Of a stretch of DNA of 39,496 bases, positions 1-8,271 are shown piece by piece. Position numbers and translations under genes: made by a program. The notes under the pieces are model-generated. The model searched no databases. It was not told the DNA's origin and saw nothing but the letters and a program-made list of their open reading frames with translations. The stretch's first letter is position 1, and each line of letters starts with the position of its first letter. This DNA is from Halobacteriovoraceae bacterium (GTDB lineage Bacteria > Bdellovibrionota > Bacteriovoracia > Bacteriovoracales > Bacteriovoracaceae): contig PAZA01000093.1 in assembly GCA_002715375.1 (NCBI GenBank), positions 1 to 39,496 on the forward strand. Reading direction: 5' to 3'.

Positions 1-120
1 CTTTTTTCTTAGTGGTCTTCTTTTTTGCCACTTTTTTCTTAGTGGTCTTCTTTTTTGCTACTTTTTTCTTAGCAGTCTTCTTTTTTGCTACTTTTTTCTT
101 AGCAGTCTTCTTCTTGGCCG
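1..120. repeat. 30-bp in-frame tandem repeat array
   Basis: About four copies of a 30-bp unit (cttttttcttagtggtcttc plus ten more bases) run head to tail, differing at a few positions (agtggt versus agcagt). The array continues past the window start. It encodes the ten-residue KKTxKKKVAK unit of the H1-like protein, so its length is likely to vary between strains by slippage or recombination. Confidence 0.85.
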
Positions 121-136
121 CCTTTTTCTTGGCCAT
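1..136 (-). CDS. Histone H1-like lysine-rich repeat protein (5' part only)
   Basis: The minus strand from position 136 reads MAKKKAAKKKTAKKKVAKK and continues in the same style to the window edge, so the 3' part is missing. Almost every residue is Lys, Ala, Thr or Val in a ten-residue unit of the type KKTAKKKVAK, encoded by 30-bp direct repeats that are nearly identical at the DNA level. The ATG is preceded by a strong GGGAGGG at 140-146. Such tails are known from bacterial histone H1-like and AlgP-like proteins that bind and compact DNA. That role is inferred from composition only, because no globular domain is visible here. Confidence 0.8.
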   Translation of the reverse strand, partial: MAKKKAAKKKTAKKKVAKKKTAKKKVAKKKTTKKKVAKKKTTKKK

Positions 137-227
137 AAACCCTCCCTTGGTTCAAATCTAGTTTTTTTATGTGATTTCTCTCTTATTGTAATAAAAAATT
201 TTGGAAAGTCTTTAAAAAAGGCCTATT

Positions 228-908
228 TTATTCACAAGTATTTCTTTGTTTTATTTTATTGGGAAGGTCTTTGAGAATAGGTCCAGGTAAATGAAGGGTG
301 TCACCTCGATCTTCACTTGAAATAGTTAAAAAAAATCGAAAATGCCCGAGGTCGTTAATTTTTTCGAGTTCATTTTCAATAAGGTTCTCATATTTATCCT
401 GGCCACCTTCTCTTTGTGGCCCATAAATTGTCATGATTTGTTTGTGTCTGCCTGAAAACTGTTGTTCTACAAGTTCAATAGTTATTTCTCGATGCTCTTT
501 TACTTTGAAGGACAAGTTTTTTTTATCGTCTAAAATTTTAAAACCAATAAAAACTTTATCCCCCCAAGAATTTGAAGCTTTTTTAATTTTTAAATTTTTA
601 AAATAAAGCTCGATTCCTCTATTTGAAAGGGAGATGACCGCAGTTATAGAAACTTTTAAGGGGTATTTATCGTAGCATTCGTTAGTAAGCTTAAAGCTTT
701 CAGTGAAGGTCTGGCACGGATGAAAAAACTTTTTAAGCCATTTAAATTTAAGAATATTATTTGTGTTTGGGCACAAATGAAGAATCTTTTGTTCTCTTTT
801 TAGAGAAGGGGTTTCTTGAGAAAAAGAATCCAGATCATAAAAAAACAAAAAAAGAGGAATCAAAACGAAAAAAACTTTTTTAACAAGATTTTTTATTTTT
901 GAGTTCAC
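228..908 (-). CDS. Secreted protein of unknown function
   Basis: 226 residues with an N-terminal signal peptide: basic MNSKIKNLVKK, then a hydrophobic Phe/Leu/Val run to about residue 24, with likely cleavage near SFSQ. The mature part is Lys/Glu-rich with mixed beta-strand character and Cys residues near 46, 64 and 78. I do not recognise a family. The frame opens with GTG at 908. A TATAAT box lies only 6 nt upstream (915-920 on the plus strand, read in reverse) and there is no clear Shine-Dalgarno, so the message may be leaderless, or the real start may be a few codons further in. It lies downstream of, and in the same direction as, the 77-residue gene. Confidence 0.65.
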   Translation of the reverse strand: MNSKIKNLVKKVFFVLIPLFLFFYDLDSFSQETPSLKREQKILHLCPNTNNILKFKWLKKFFHPCQTFTESFKLTNECYDKYPLKVSITAVISLSNRGIELYFKNLKIKKASNSWGDKVFIGFKILDDKKNLSFKVKEHREITIELVEQQFSGRHKQIMTIYGPQREGGQDKYENLIENELEKINDLGHFRFFLTISSEDRGDTLHLPGPILKDLPNKIKQRNTCE

Positions 909-960
909 TTCTCTATTATAAAGGAATGCGAAGTGAATTTATCAAGGTTGGAAGGATTTA

Positions 961-1194
961 TTAGCTTTGGCAGTGTATTGATGTTTTTTCAACAAATTGG
1001 AGTAAAGGTATACTTTCCTTACCTTGAATCATTCGATACTTACAAAGATCTTTTCCAGATGTCACAAACAAGAACTGTTTAGAAATAAAAACAGTTCCTA
1101 TCCCCATTGTCCATTCCCTGAGCCCCGCTGAGTTTGTTATATACTCACGGCAGTAATTTAAATAAATGTCCAGGGCACTATTTCTATTACTCAT
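961..1194 (-). CDS. Small hypothetical protein (77 aa)
   Basis: A short soluble protein with no signal peptide or membrane segment. It starts MSNRNSALDIYLNYCREYI and holds three Cys residues (near 15, 51 and 75). An AGGAGA ribosome binding site sits 6 nt before the ATG, which is the main support that it is real. No family is recognised. It sits between the collagen-like gene and the secreted protein at 228-908, all on the minus strand. The strong terminator at 1348-1379 lies upstream, so it probably has its own promoter in 1195-1347. Confidence 0.6.
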   Translation of the reverse strand: MSNRNSALDIYLNYCREYITNSAGLREWTMGIGTVFISKQFLFVTSGKDLCKYRMIQGKESIPLLQFVEKTSIHCQS

Positions 1195-1347
1195 TTTATT
1201 CTCCTATGTCCCTTCTCATAGTTTAAAAGAAATGAGCTTTGAGGCCCTTTTTTTTCCAAAAGTGGCCCTCAGTATAGAATAAAAAAACGATATTTTAGGT
1301 AGTTAGCAGGTCAATCATAAGGTGAAAACGGAAAGTGTTTGAAATAG

Positions 1348-1379
1348 GAAAAGGGGAAGGACTTAACCTTCCCCTTTTC
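1348..1379. terminator. Strong rho-independent terminator
   Basis: A perfect 13-bp inverted repeat (GAAAAGGGGAAGG at 1348-1360 with its complement at 1367-1379) has a 6-nt loop ACTTAA. On either strand the GGGGAAGG/CCTTCCCC core is followed by TTTT, so it works in both directions. It lies 24 nt beyond the stop codon of the collagen-like gene and should end that transcript. Confidence 0.88.
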
Positions 1380-1402
1380 TAAAACTGGAAGTGGGGGACA
1401 TA

Positions 1403-2758
1403 TTATTTTTTTATGACTTCCAGGGGCCTTCCTTTGGACTTTTTAAGAGAGAAGGGACCGACTTTGAGTACTTTCTCTTTAAAGCTTCTTTTGATCCTTA
1501 AAGTAAGTGATGACTTCTTTTTAAAGGACTTTGCTCTAACTGGTAATTGGCCAACTTTCAAATGGATGGAGTCTCCTACCATTTCAATTAAGTCTTCTGG
1601 GACTTTTCCTTTAAAATACTCCCAGTAATCATCTTCAAGACGCCACTTTGTATCAATAAAAAAATCAGTTTTAATAAATTCACCAAGACCTTCAAAGTCC
1701 TTTATGATTAAGGTTGTGTCTTCTCCTTGAAGCTCCATTGCGACAGGTGTTATTTTAGAAAGATCTTTAAGAGAAATCATATTGTTTATAACGACTTCTT
1801 TATGGTCTTCACTTATTCTTTTTTCGTAGGAGTCGATCCAAAAGTTTTTGGGAAATTTATAAGAAATATTTTGGTTAAGGGTAACTTTTATTGAATTTTG
1901 TTTTAAAACATCTTCTGGTGATCTTTCAGTCTCCCATTTAAAACTAATAATTTTTTCGATTCTTTTAACAAATGAAAGGTAGTCATTTGAAACCATGGAA
2001 TTTGGATGAATAAGGTTTAAAAGACCTCTTCTTTTTTCCCAAATATTTTGGGATAAAAGAAGGTTTCGATCAAAATGAGAGGGGCCTACAACAAGTGATC
2101 TTCTTGTTGGTTGGAGTGGGTTTTCACTATTGATGAGTTTAACAGACCCCAAAGAACCGTTTCTTCCATTTTGACCAGGTCTGCCGACTTTTCCTCTTTC
2201 ACCTGCAAAGCATTGAAAGTCTCTATAGAAAACCTTCCCATTTCTATCTTCATAGCGGACCCTCCAGGACCTATAAGTACAAAAACAAGGTCTTCCTCCT
2301 GATCCTCCCCTTCCACCAAACGAGCCTCTTCCTCCTTCGGCATCGATATTTATATTGGCGAGTTGGTCAACGTCTGTATAGTAGATCGTTGTATTTCCTC
2401 CGTTCCCACCATTTCCACCTTTTCCACCATGGCCTCCTGTTCCTCCGCTGGCACCGACCATATTCCATTCACCTCTTCTTTGCCAACAGTTGAAACCATC
2501 GTTGCCTCTGCCACCATCTCTGCCAGTAGAACCATCTCCTCCTCTTAACCTCAGGTAGATATTTTCGTCAGCCGCTTGAACGACAACATTTCTACCGTCT
2601 TGCCCTGGTGTTCCTCTCTGCCCATGGAAACCTGTTTTTCCAGTTCCCCCAAACTTAACCCACTGTGAATAAGAAGCTTGGCTGAAGCCAAGTGAAAGCA
2701 AAAGGGCCAAAGTAAAAAGAAATACTTTTTCTCTCTTTTTAGACATAGATGTACCCAT
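1403..2758 (-). CDS. Secreted collagen-like glycine-rich protein
   Basis: 451 residues from the ATG at 2758, chosen because AAGGAGG lies just upstream; a longer in-frame extension to 2794 lacks such a site. The signal peptide reads KKREKVFLFTLALLLSLGFS and cleaves near SYSQW. Residues about 35-210 hold blocks of Gly-X-Y and Gly-Gly-X repeats (such as GFHGQRGTPGQDGRN and GGKGGNGGNGGN) broken by spacers, with a CFC cluster and other Cys residues. The C-terminal half (about 220-451) is non-repetitive, basic and beta-rich. Collagen-like bacterial proteins usually form trimeric surface stalks or adhesins; that role is inferred. The ATP-grasp gene lies 169 bp upstream on the same strand. Confidence 0.85.
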   Translation of the reverse strand: MGTSMSKKREKVFLFTLALLLSLGFSQASYSQWVKFGGTGKTGFHGQRGTPGQDGRNVVVQAADENIYLRLRGGDGSTGRDGGRGNDGFNCWQRRGEWNMVGASGGTGGHGGKGGNGGNGGNTTIYYTDVDQLANINIDAEGGRGSFGGRGGSGGRPCFCTYRSWRVRYEDRNGKVFYRDFQCFAGERGKVGRPGQNGRNGSLGSVKLINSENPLQPTRRSLVVGPSHFDRNLLLSQNIWEKRRGLLNLIHPNSMVSNDYLSFVKRIEKIISFKWETERSPEDVLKQNSIKVTLNQNISYKFPKNFWIDSYEKRISEDHKEVVINNMISLKDLSKITPVAMELQGEDTTLIIKDFEGLGEFIKTDFFIDTKWRLEDDYWEYFKGKVPEDLIEMVGDSIHLKVGQLPVRAKSFKKKSSLTLRIKRSFKEKVLKVGPFSLKKSKGRPLEVIKK

Positions 2759-2927
2759 GATGTCCTCCTTTTTAACATTTAAGATAGAGCTCATTTAATT
2801 TAGATTGGTACTCTTTCACTTTAACAAATTTTTAAGAAATTAAATTGAGACCAGAGGTCGGAAAACCTTATGCCCCATAAAAAGGGGACCTTAATTTTGG
2901 AAGTCAGGTTTTTTAAGGAAAAGGTGC

Positions 2928-3974
2928 TTAGGCAGCGCCCAAGTGACACTGAGGATGAAAGTGAAGGCCTAAGTATAAGATCTTTTCTATAAGACTTGGA
3001 TAATCAATTCCACCCCATTTTGCGGCCCTTGCAAATTCGCAATCTGCAGTGATGCCAGGGTTTGGGTTTATTTCAATAATGTAGGGCGTTCCATCTTGTC
3101 CTAACCTAATATCCAGGCGGGCATATCCATTCAGTTTGAGTTCTTTAAAGCTTTTAAGCGCAATTTTTTGAATATACTTTTCTTCTAACTCTTCGAGTTT
3201 CGCCTTTTTGCTTTTGATGCCTTTTTTCTTTTGGTATTTTGGATTCCATTTAGCACTTGGAGTATAAATTTCATTAAGTGGTTCATTTGATTTGTTGAAA
3301 GTCACTTCGCACACAGGTAGGGCCTCTAACCGTTCGTTTCCTAAAATTCCGACACTAAGTTCTCTTCCAATAATAAACTCTTCAATAATGGCGTCAGTTT
3401 GAAGTTTTCGGTGAATATAATCGATTCTTTCCAAAAGTTGTTTATTATTTTTGACAATCGAGGATTGCGAAAGGCCATAGCTTGACTCTTCCGAAAGGCA
3501 CTTAACAATAAGGGGGTATTTAAGTTCATTTATGTCTTTTTTGGTGGGGTTTGTTCCTCTCATGGATATAAAAAACTTAGGAGTTGGAAGCTGATGGTAG
3601 TGTAAAATTTTTTTTGCAAGACCTTTGTCTCTTGCAAGGGTTAATCCTCTTGGGTTACAGCCCGTATAAGGGATACCTTTTAATTCAAGGAAGCTTGCCA
3701 AATGAGGTTCGTAAAGCCGATCTCCTCTAAAGGTTTCCACCATGTTAAAAATGAGATTTGGGTTTATTTCATGGATGGCCTGATCAAGCTTGTTTAAGTC
3801 ATCGCTTAATCCAAAAGGGAAGGCCCTATGGCCTAAATCTTTTAAGGCCTTTAAAACATCGTATTCTGTAATCCAGGGTGTTTTGTCTCGGTTGAGACGA
3901 CCTCTTGTTGAGGTTCTTTTTTTAGGGACAAGAAAATCATGCATAAGAACGAGTATATTAAACCTTTTTTTCAC
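2928..3974 (-). CDS. ATP-grasp ligase, D-Ala-D-Ala ligase-like
   Basis: 348 residues, cytoplasmic. The C-terminal half has the ATP-grasp signature of the Ddl/carboxylate-amine ligase group: K158 in PLIVKCL, a flexible Ser/Gly loop SEESSYGLS at 161-169, a nucleotide-binding IIEEFI near 196-201, and the metal-binding ARLDIR (D288) with EINPNPG (E301, N303). A conserved N-terminal segment NMVETFRGDR (77-86) resembles the substrate domain. Its start overlaps the stop of the upstream metallopeptidase by ATGA, so the two are translationally coupled. The N-terminal catalytic residues of true Ddl are not obvious and a housekeeping role is unlikely. A peptide or amino-acid ligation linked to the metallopeptidase is an inference. 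Confidence 0.85.
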   Translation of the reverse strand: MKKRFNILVLMHDFLVPKKRTSTRGRLNRDKTPWITEYDVLKALKDLGHRAFPFGLSDDLNKLDQAIHEINPNLIFNMVETFRGDRLYEPHLASFLELKGIPYTGCNPRGLTLARDKGLAKKILHYHQLPTPKFFISMRGTNPTKKDINELKYPLIVKCLSEESSYGLSQSSIVKNNKQLLERIDYIHRKLQTDAIIEEFIIGRELSVGILGNERLEALPVCEVTFNKSNEPLNEIYTPSAKWNPKYQKKKGIKSKKAKLEELEEKYIQKIALKSFKELKLNGYARLDIRLGQDGTPYIIEINPNPGITADCEFARAAKWGGIDYPSLIEKILYLGLHFHPQCHLGAA

Positions 3975-4996
3975 ATAATAATCCGGTGATGCCCTCCTTG
4001 GATGATTTTATTTACTTGGGTTGCTAATATTTTGGCCAAATATTTTGGCCTCTTTGTAGCCGTAGGGTGAATAGTCCATTTTAACCTATCACAATCGGCC
4101 ATGAACAAGTCCAAAGCCTGATTGACCCGATATAAATATTGGTCGGTTTCTCTTTTGATAACTTGACTATAAAACTTTTTGTTTTTTTTAATGACCGTTG
4201 AGGCCAAAGGAAGTTTATTTGAAAGTGATTTTTTAAAAAAGATAGGTCTATCAGTTTTTGGTAGGCCATGGTTTCTTTTTGGAAAAAGACGGGCCCTTTT
4301 CTGTTCCAGGTATTCTTTCAAAGTAAGAGACATTTCCTCTAGTTTGTGAGGCATTTCTTCATTTTCCAAAAAGGGGGTCTTATTGATAACTTTTTTCTTA
4401 AATGTATTGTTAACAAATTTAAGCTTTTTGAGCGCAGGCCAGTTACTATATTGTTTTTCCCAATCTAAGTTTGGGGTAAGCCATACAGCAAAAGTTTCGG
4501 CCCAGTCTTCATCTGGATGGCTTTGAGCATAGCCATCTTCTATGTGCCTGACGTAAGATTTAGAGTATGGTTTATAATCGTAGGTTTCAGGATAGGGTTG
4601 GTGGCCGTCACCGAATAACTTTGTTCTTTGATTTGAGTTTCTAAGTTCAAAGGCATTGTCCAATACATGGCCCATTTCATGTCTTGCAAGCTTCATAAAC
4701 CATTCATCATTTCCACCTTCCATTTCTCCCAAATAGTCCTCTTCTAACTTTTTTAGCCTCGGGTGAAGGAGAGTGAAGGGGATGGCAAAAGTGGTTGTTC
4801 CGTCGGCGCAAAACCAGTCATCTGAAAGGTAAACTTTTGGTTTTAAAGGAATGCCCTTGAGTTCAAGCTCTTTTGAAAGCTTTTGAATGAGCTCCATAAG
4901 AGGGTGGTTTTTTAAAGAAAGGCCTAGCTCGGAGACAGGGGTTTCCAAGAGCAACTTATCACTAAAATGGGTCCAGAAATAGGTTTGTTTTGCCAT
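3971..4996 (-). CDS. Zinc metallopeptidase (Peptidase_Mx-like)
   Basis: 341 residues with no signal peptide, so probably cytoplasmic. The zinc motif is HEMGH at 106-110 in LARHEMGHVLDNAF. Further on come the family hallmarks PYSKSYVRHIEDGYAQSHP and DEDWAETFAVWLTP (162-175), the latter likely giving the third metal ligand (E167). This matches the 'putative zinc-binding metallopeptidase' family, which often sits beside ATP-grasp genes. The C-terminal 100 residues are basic and helical. No strong Shine-Dalgarno precedes the ATG at 4996. It is the first gene of a coupled pair with the ATP-grasp ligase (4-nt overlap). Substrate unknown. Confidence 0.85.
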   Translation of the reverse strand: MAKQTYFWTHFSDKLLLETPVSELGLSLKNHPLMELIQKLSKELELKGIPLKPKVYLSDDWFCADGTTTFAIPFTLLHPRLKKLEEDYLGEMEGGNDEWFMKLARHEMGHVLDNAFELRNSNQRTKLFGDGHQPYPETYDYKPYSKSYVRHIEDGYAQSHPDEDWAETFAVWLTPNLDWEKQYSNWPALKKLKFVNNTFKKKVINKTPFLENEEMPHKLEEMSLTLKEYLEQKRARLFPKRNHGLPKTDRPIFFKKSLSNKLPLASTVIKKNKKFYSQVIKRETDQYLYRVNQALDLFMADCDRLKWTIHPTATKRPKYLAKILATQVNKIIQGGHHRIIM

Positions 4997-5099
4997 GCGT
5001 TGTTTGTAATGGATTGAAGGGTCAGATTCAACTACGGGTGTAATATTTTCAAGGAAATAAGGCCCATTAGAATCTATTTAATATAATAAATTCAATAGC

Positions 5100-7814
5100 T
5101 TATATGATTATTGGGATTTTAAAGATAAAGGTTGTTCCTTCATCTAATTTGGAAAGAACTTCGACCTCTCCTCCTAAGGTTTTGGTCTCATCGTAGATAG
5201 CATCAAGGCCAATTCCCCGTCCTGAGAGTCCCGTTGTTTCTTCTTTAGTAGAAAGGCCTTGCATAAAAATTAGCTGGATGACCTCTTTGTCAGTCATCTT
5301 TTGGAGCTCTTCTTGGCTCCTTCTTCCCATTTTATAAACACTATCTCTAACGACCACAGGGTGAATACCTACACCATCATCTTTAAAGAGCATTTCAATA
5401 ATACCGCCTTCTTTTTCTGTAAAAGTTATGGTGATAAGGCCTGTTTCCGATTTATTTTTCTGTTTTCTTGTTTTGGGGTCTTCTAACCCATGGTCAATGG
5501 CATTTCTAAAGAGGTGGATGCAACTTGAGAAAAAACCAGCGTATTTAGAAAGGTCGACTCTTATACTGCATTCTTCAAGAATAATATTAACCTTTTTGTC
5601 ATGTTGCTCAGCAAGTTCCCTTGTCGATTGAATATAGTCCCTAAGGCCAGCCGAGAAGTTTTTAAGAATAAACCTTTCATTAAAATTCCTTAAGAAATCG
5701 TTAAGGCCTTCATAGATATATTTTTTGACCTCGTGGGACCTCATTTGTTGAGAGTCACTTACTGACTTTGCGGTTAAATTGGCGGCCCTAATAAGCTGTT
5801 GGTTTTCCTTTAGGAATGCACTTAGTATTTTTTCAAGCTCAGAAACCTTGGAAAGGATAACATCCCTATCAATTTTTTCATTTTTTAATAGGTACTCTTC
5901 AAAGGTATGAATGTAATTACTAACCGAAATAACTTTGAAATTTGAAAAGCGTGCTTTTAATGTGTGGACCAATCTAAAAAGAGTTTCTTCAAGAGGAATT
6001 TTTCTCTGATATAAGAGAGCATCTAAAAACTCTCTTGTATCGTCAATGAGGTCTAGGAAGTGTAGAGGTCTATCGAGAACCAATAACATCATTTTAGACT
6101 GATTTTTCTCAAGATCGGCCTTTAGTTCAAGATCTCTTACTTTTGTTACATCGGAAGCTATGCAAATAAGCTTCTCAACTTTATTTTTCATGGAATAAAT
6201 GGGTCGGTATTCTAACTTTATATATTGGCCTTCCTTTTTATCATAAAAGGAGGGGCCTAGTCCCACAATATCTTTAAAAAGCATTTTTCCTTGCCAAATA
6301 TGAAAACACCATTTTTTAAAATGTTCTTTTTCGTTTTGAGTGAGACCTAAAATGGTGCTAAAAAGCTTTTTTTCAGTTTGCATATTAAAAAATGTTTGGG
6401 TGACTTTTGAAGCTCCTTCCTGAACAACTCCTTTTTTGTCAATGACCATAAAACCTTCTTCAAGGTTTTCAAGAAGATTGGTAAGGTCTTGGTTTTGTCT
6501 TGATATTTTTCCCGTTTGGGTTTGAACTTCTTCCCATAAAGTCCTTTTGAGCTTCTGGGAAGACTTATAAGCTTCTGAAAATTTAAGGGATAAGAGATAG
6601 CTCTGTATTAAAATGAATAAACACAAAATATAAGAAAAAATAAAAGGAGGACCTAAAATTTTATGGTTAACAAGAACGTCATAAGAGAATCCGAAAACAA
6701 TGAGAAGAAGGCCTCCAAGAAAAATTCTCGAATGACCTATATTGAGGTAAGCTGCTTTAATGCACCTCGCTGTTACAAAAAGCACATAGATGGCCGTAAG
6801 AACCTCATAAGTTCGTATAATAGGAGATAGGGAATAAAAACTTACTGGTGCGATGATGCCGACTAACGAAAAAAGACCTCCAATAATAAGACCGACCCTA
6901 AGACCTAGGTCATTTAGAAAGTTTGGGAGGAGGGATTTTGAAAAACCATAAAAAAAGGCAGGTGCCATAAAAACTGAAATAAACTCCATCTTCCTTTCAA
7001 GCTCAAAAATAAAGAGGCTTGGTTTTTCAAAGAAAATGGTTAAGGAGTTGCTAACTCCAGCAAGTCTGAAAAATAAAAAAAGAGAAAAAAGGCCAAAGTA
7101 AAAGCTCCCCATATCTTCCTTTCGTTGAATATAAAGTCCAAAGTGGTAGAAGGCCATAATGAGTAAGATTCCAAAAACAAAGAAGTTGGTTAGATCCCGC
7201 AACTTATCCATTTGTTGAACTTTCTCATGGGAGTTTAGAATGAGGGAGTAAAATAAACCTCCACTATGATAATGGAAGCTAGAAATTTGAATAACGAGGT
7301 AACCCCTTTCTGAGGATGGGTTAAACTTTGTTGGCAAATTCTTAAACCAAGGGGTTGAGGCACTCTTTGTCTCGCCAATAACCCCAGCGCTGGATAAAAG
7401 TGTACTTTGGTTTTGATCCACAAAATAAATCTTGAAGCTAGATGTAATCCCATCCAGGTATAGGCCAATAGGCTTTTTATCACCTTTAAGGCCTTTGAGT
7501 TCAAGAACATATGTTCCAAAGCCAGAAGAAGATAAATTAGAAAATTTTGACCAGGTTTCAGGAACAGGAACCTTAGGGATTTTATTTTTCTTTTCTAATA
7601 AATCAAATTTTGGAGGAAAGAATTTTTTCCAAAAGAAATTCCATCTACCGTCAAGTCTGATTTCTCCGTGAGTTTGAGGGTTCCACCCACTCAAGTCGAT
7701 TGATCCATTTTCATTTATAAGAAACTTTTCTTTCTGGTTTTTTGATAAAACATCTTCTGACTTACAAAGTGTAAGATTTAAGAATAATAAAATAAAAACA
7801 AGAGTTTTAAGCAT
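5100..7814 (-). CDS. 7TMR-DISM sensor kinase with HPt and CheA-like ATPase
   Basis: 904 residues. After an N-terminal signal segment, residues about 35-200 form a periplasmic beta-sandwich (LSGWNPQTHGEIRLDGRWNF begins it) of the kind found in 7TMR-DISM sensors. Seven membrane helices follow (about 208-410), then a short coiled coil, a PAS-like region (about 445-560), an HPt-like helical domain with H617 in LVHTLKAR, and a CheA-class HATPase: N-box HLFRNAIDH 767-775, G1 DDGVGI 812-817, G2 GLSGRGIGL 862-870. There is no CheW-like C-terminal domain and no receiver. The likely reaction is ATP-driven phosphorylation of H617 and transfer to a separate receiver. A paralogue lies at 31435-34176. Ligand unknown; jelly-roll sensors often bind carbohydrates. 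Confidence 0.88.
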   Translation of the reverse strand: MLKTLVFILLFLNLTLCKSEDVLSKNQKEKFLINENGSIDLSGWNPQTHGEIRLDGRWNFFWKKFFPPKFDLLEKKNKIPKVPVPETWSKFSNLSSSGFGTYVLELKGLKGDKKPIGLYLDGITSSFKIYFVDQNQSTLLSSAGVIGETKSASTPWFKNLPTKFNPSSERGYLVIQISSFHYHSGGLFYSLILNSHEKVQQMDKLRDLTNFFVFGILLIMAFYHFGLYIQRKEDMGSFYFGLFSLFLFFRLAGVSNSLTIFFEKPSLFIFELERKMEFISVFMAPAFFYGFSKSLLPNFLNDLGLRVGLIIGGLFSLVGIIAPVSFYSLSPIIRTYEVLTAIYVLFVTARCIKAAYLNIGHSRIFLGGLLLIVFGFSYDVLVNHKILGPPFIFSYILCLFILIQSYLLSLKFSEAYKSSQKLKRTLWEEVQTQTGKISRQNQDLTNLLENLEEGFMVIDKKGVVQEGASKVTQTFFNMQTEKKLFSTILGLTQNEKEHFKKWCFHIWQGKMLFKDIVGLGPSFYDKKEGQYIKLEYRPIYSMKNKVEKLICIASDVTKVRDLELKADLEKNQSKMMLLVLDRPLHFLDLIDDTREFLDALLYQRKIPLEETLFRLVHTLKARFSNFKVISVSNYIHTFEEYLLKNEKIDRDVILSKVSELEKILSAFLKENQQLIRAANLTAKSVSDSQQMRSHEVKKYIYEGLNDFLRNFNERFILKNFSAGLRDYIQSTRELAEQHDKKVNIILEECSIRVDLSKYAGFFSSCIHLFRNAIDHGLEDPKTRKQKNKSETGLITITFTEKEGGIIEMLFKDDGVGIHPVVVRDSVYKMGRRSQEELQKMTDKEVIQLIFMQGLSTKEETTGLSGRGIGLDAIYDETKTLGGEVEVLSKLDEGTTFIFKIPIII

Positions 7815-8271
7815 CAGTATGTCACCACCTGTTTAACTCATCGGAAAAAAGGGGTCTACCTATTAAGTTTTTTAAGCAATTAAAGTAACTTACGATTCTT
7901 TTTAATGCTCTCAATGCCTTTTATTTAAAGAGGGAAAAAATCATAAGCTTTTTTTATGAGAAGGTTTCATTTTCTTTTAAGTATTTGAATTTTTGATAGA
8001 TACCCGAGAGAAATTATTCTTTAAGTATGAGTGTCGAATAAAGCCAAAATATTGGTAGAAGATTTTATTTTTAAGGATCAATAAAAGTTATTATTTAAAT
8101 TATGTTTTTTCATTTTTTAAATGGTCAAGCTCCAATTTTATAAGTTTATCTAACCCTACAATAATAATTAATGTGAAGGGTTTTCCTTTTAAACAGTGAT
8201 CGATTTACAATTACTTGAGAGCGGTTAAACTATATTGAAAGCCTACTTTTTTTTTAATGGAGTTGTATTCA
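7815..8271. other. 457-bp AT-rich divergent intergenic region
   Basis: This region separates the divergent kinase (minus) and sugar dehydrogenase (plus). It is very AT-rich with no open frame that has a ribosome binding site. It must hold both promoters. A possible sigma70 promoter for the plus gene is TTTACA (8204-8209), 16 nt, TAAACT (8226-8231); this is weak. No clear inverted repeat or operator was seen. Confidence 0.5.
8204..8231 (+). promoter_or_regulatory. Possible sigma70 promoter of the sugar dehydrogenase
   Basis: TTTACA at 8204-8209 and TAAACT at 8226-8231 are separated by 16 nt, about 40 nt before the ATG at 8272. The match to consensus is only partial. Confidence 0.3.

Noticed and set aside
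1-135. Repeat array that could be mistaken for CRISPR
   Set aside because: The 30-bp units abut with no unique spacers and translate in frame to the KKxAKK protein.
2086-2343. Alternative frame open through the glycine-repeat region of the collagen-like gene
   Set aside because: Gly-rich coding sequence (GGN codons) leaves other frames open; no start signal or sensible protein is seen.
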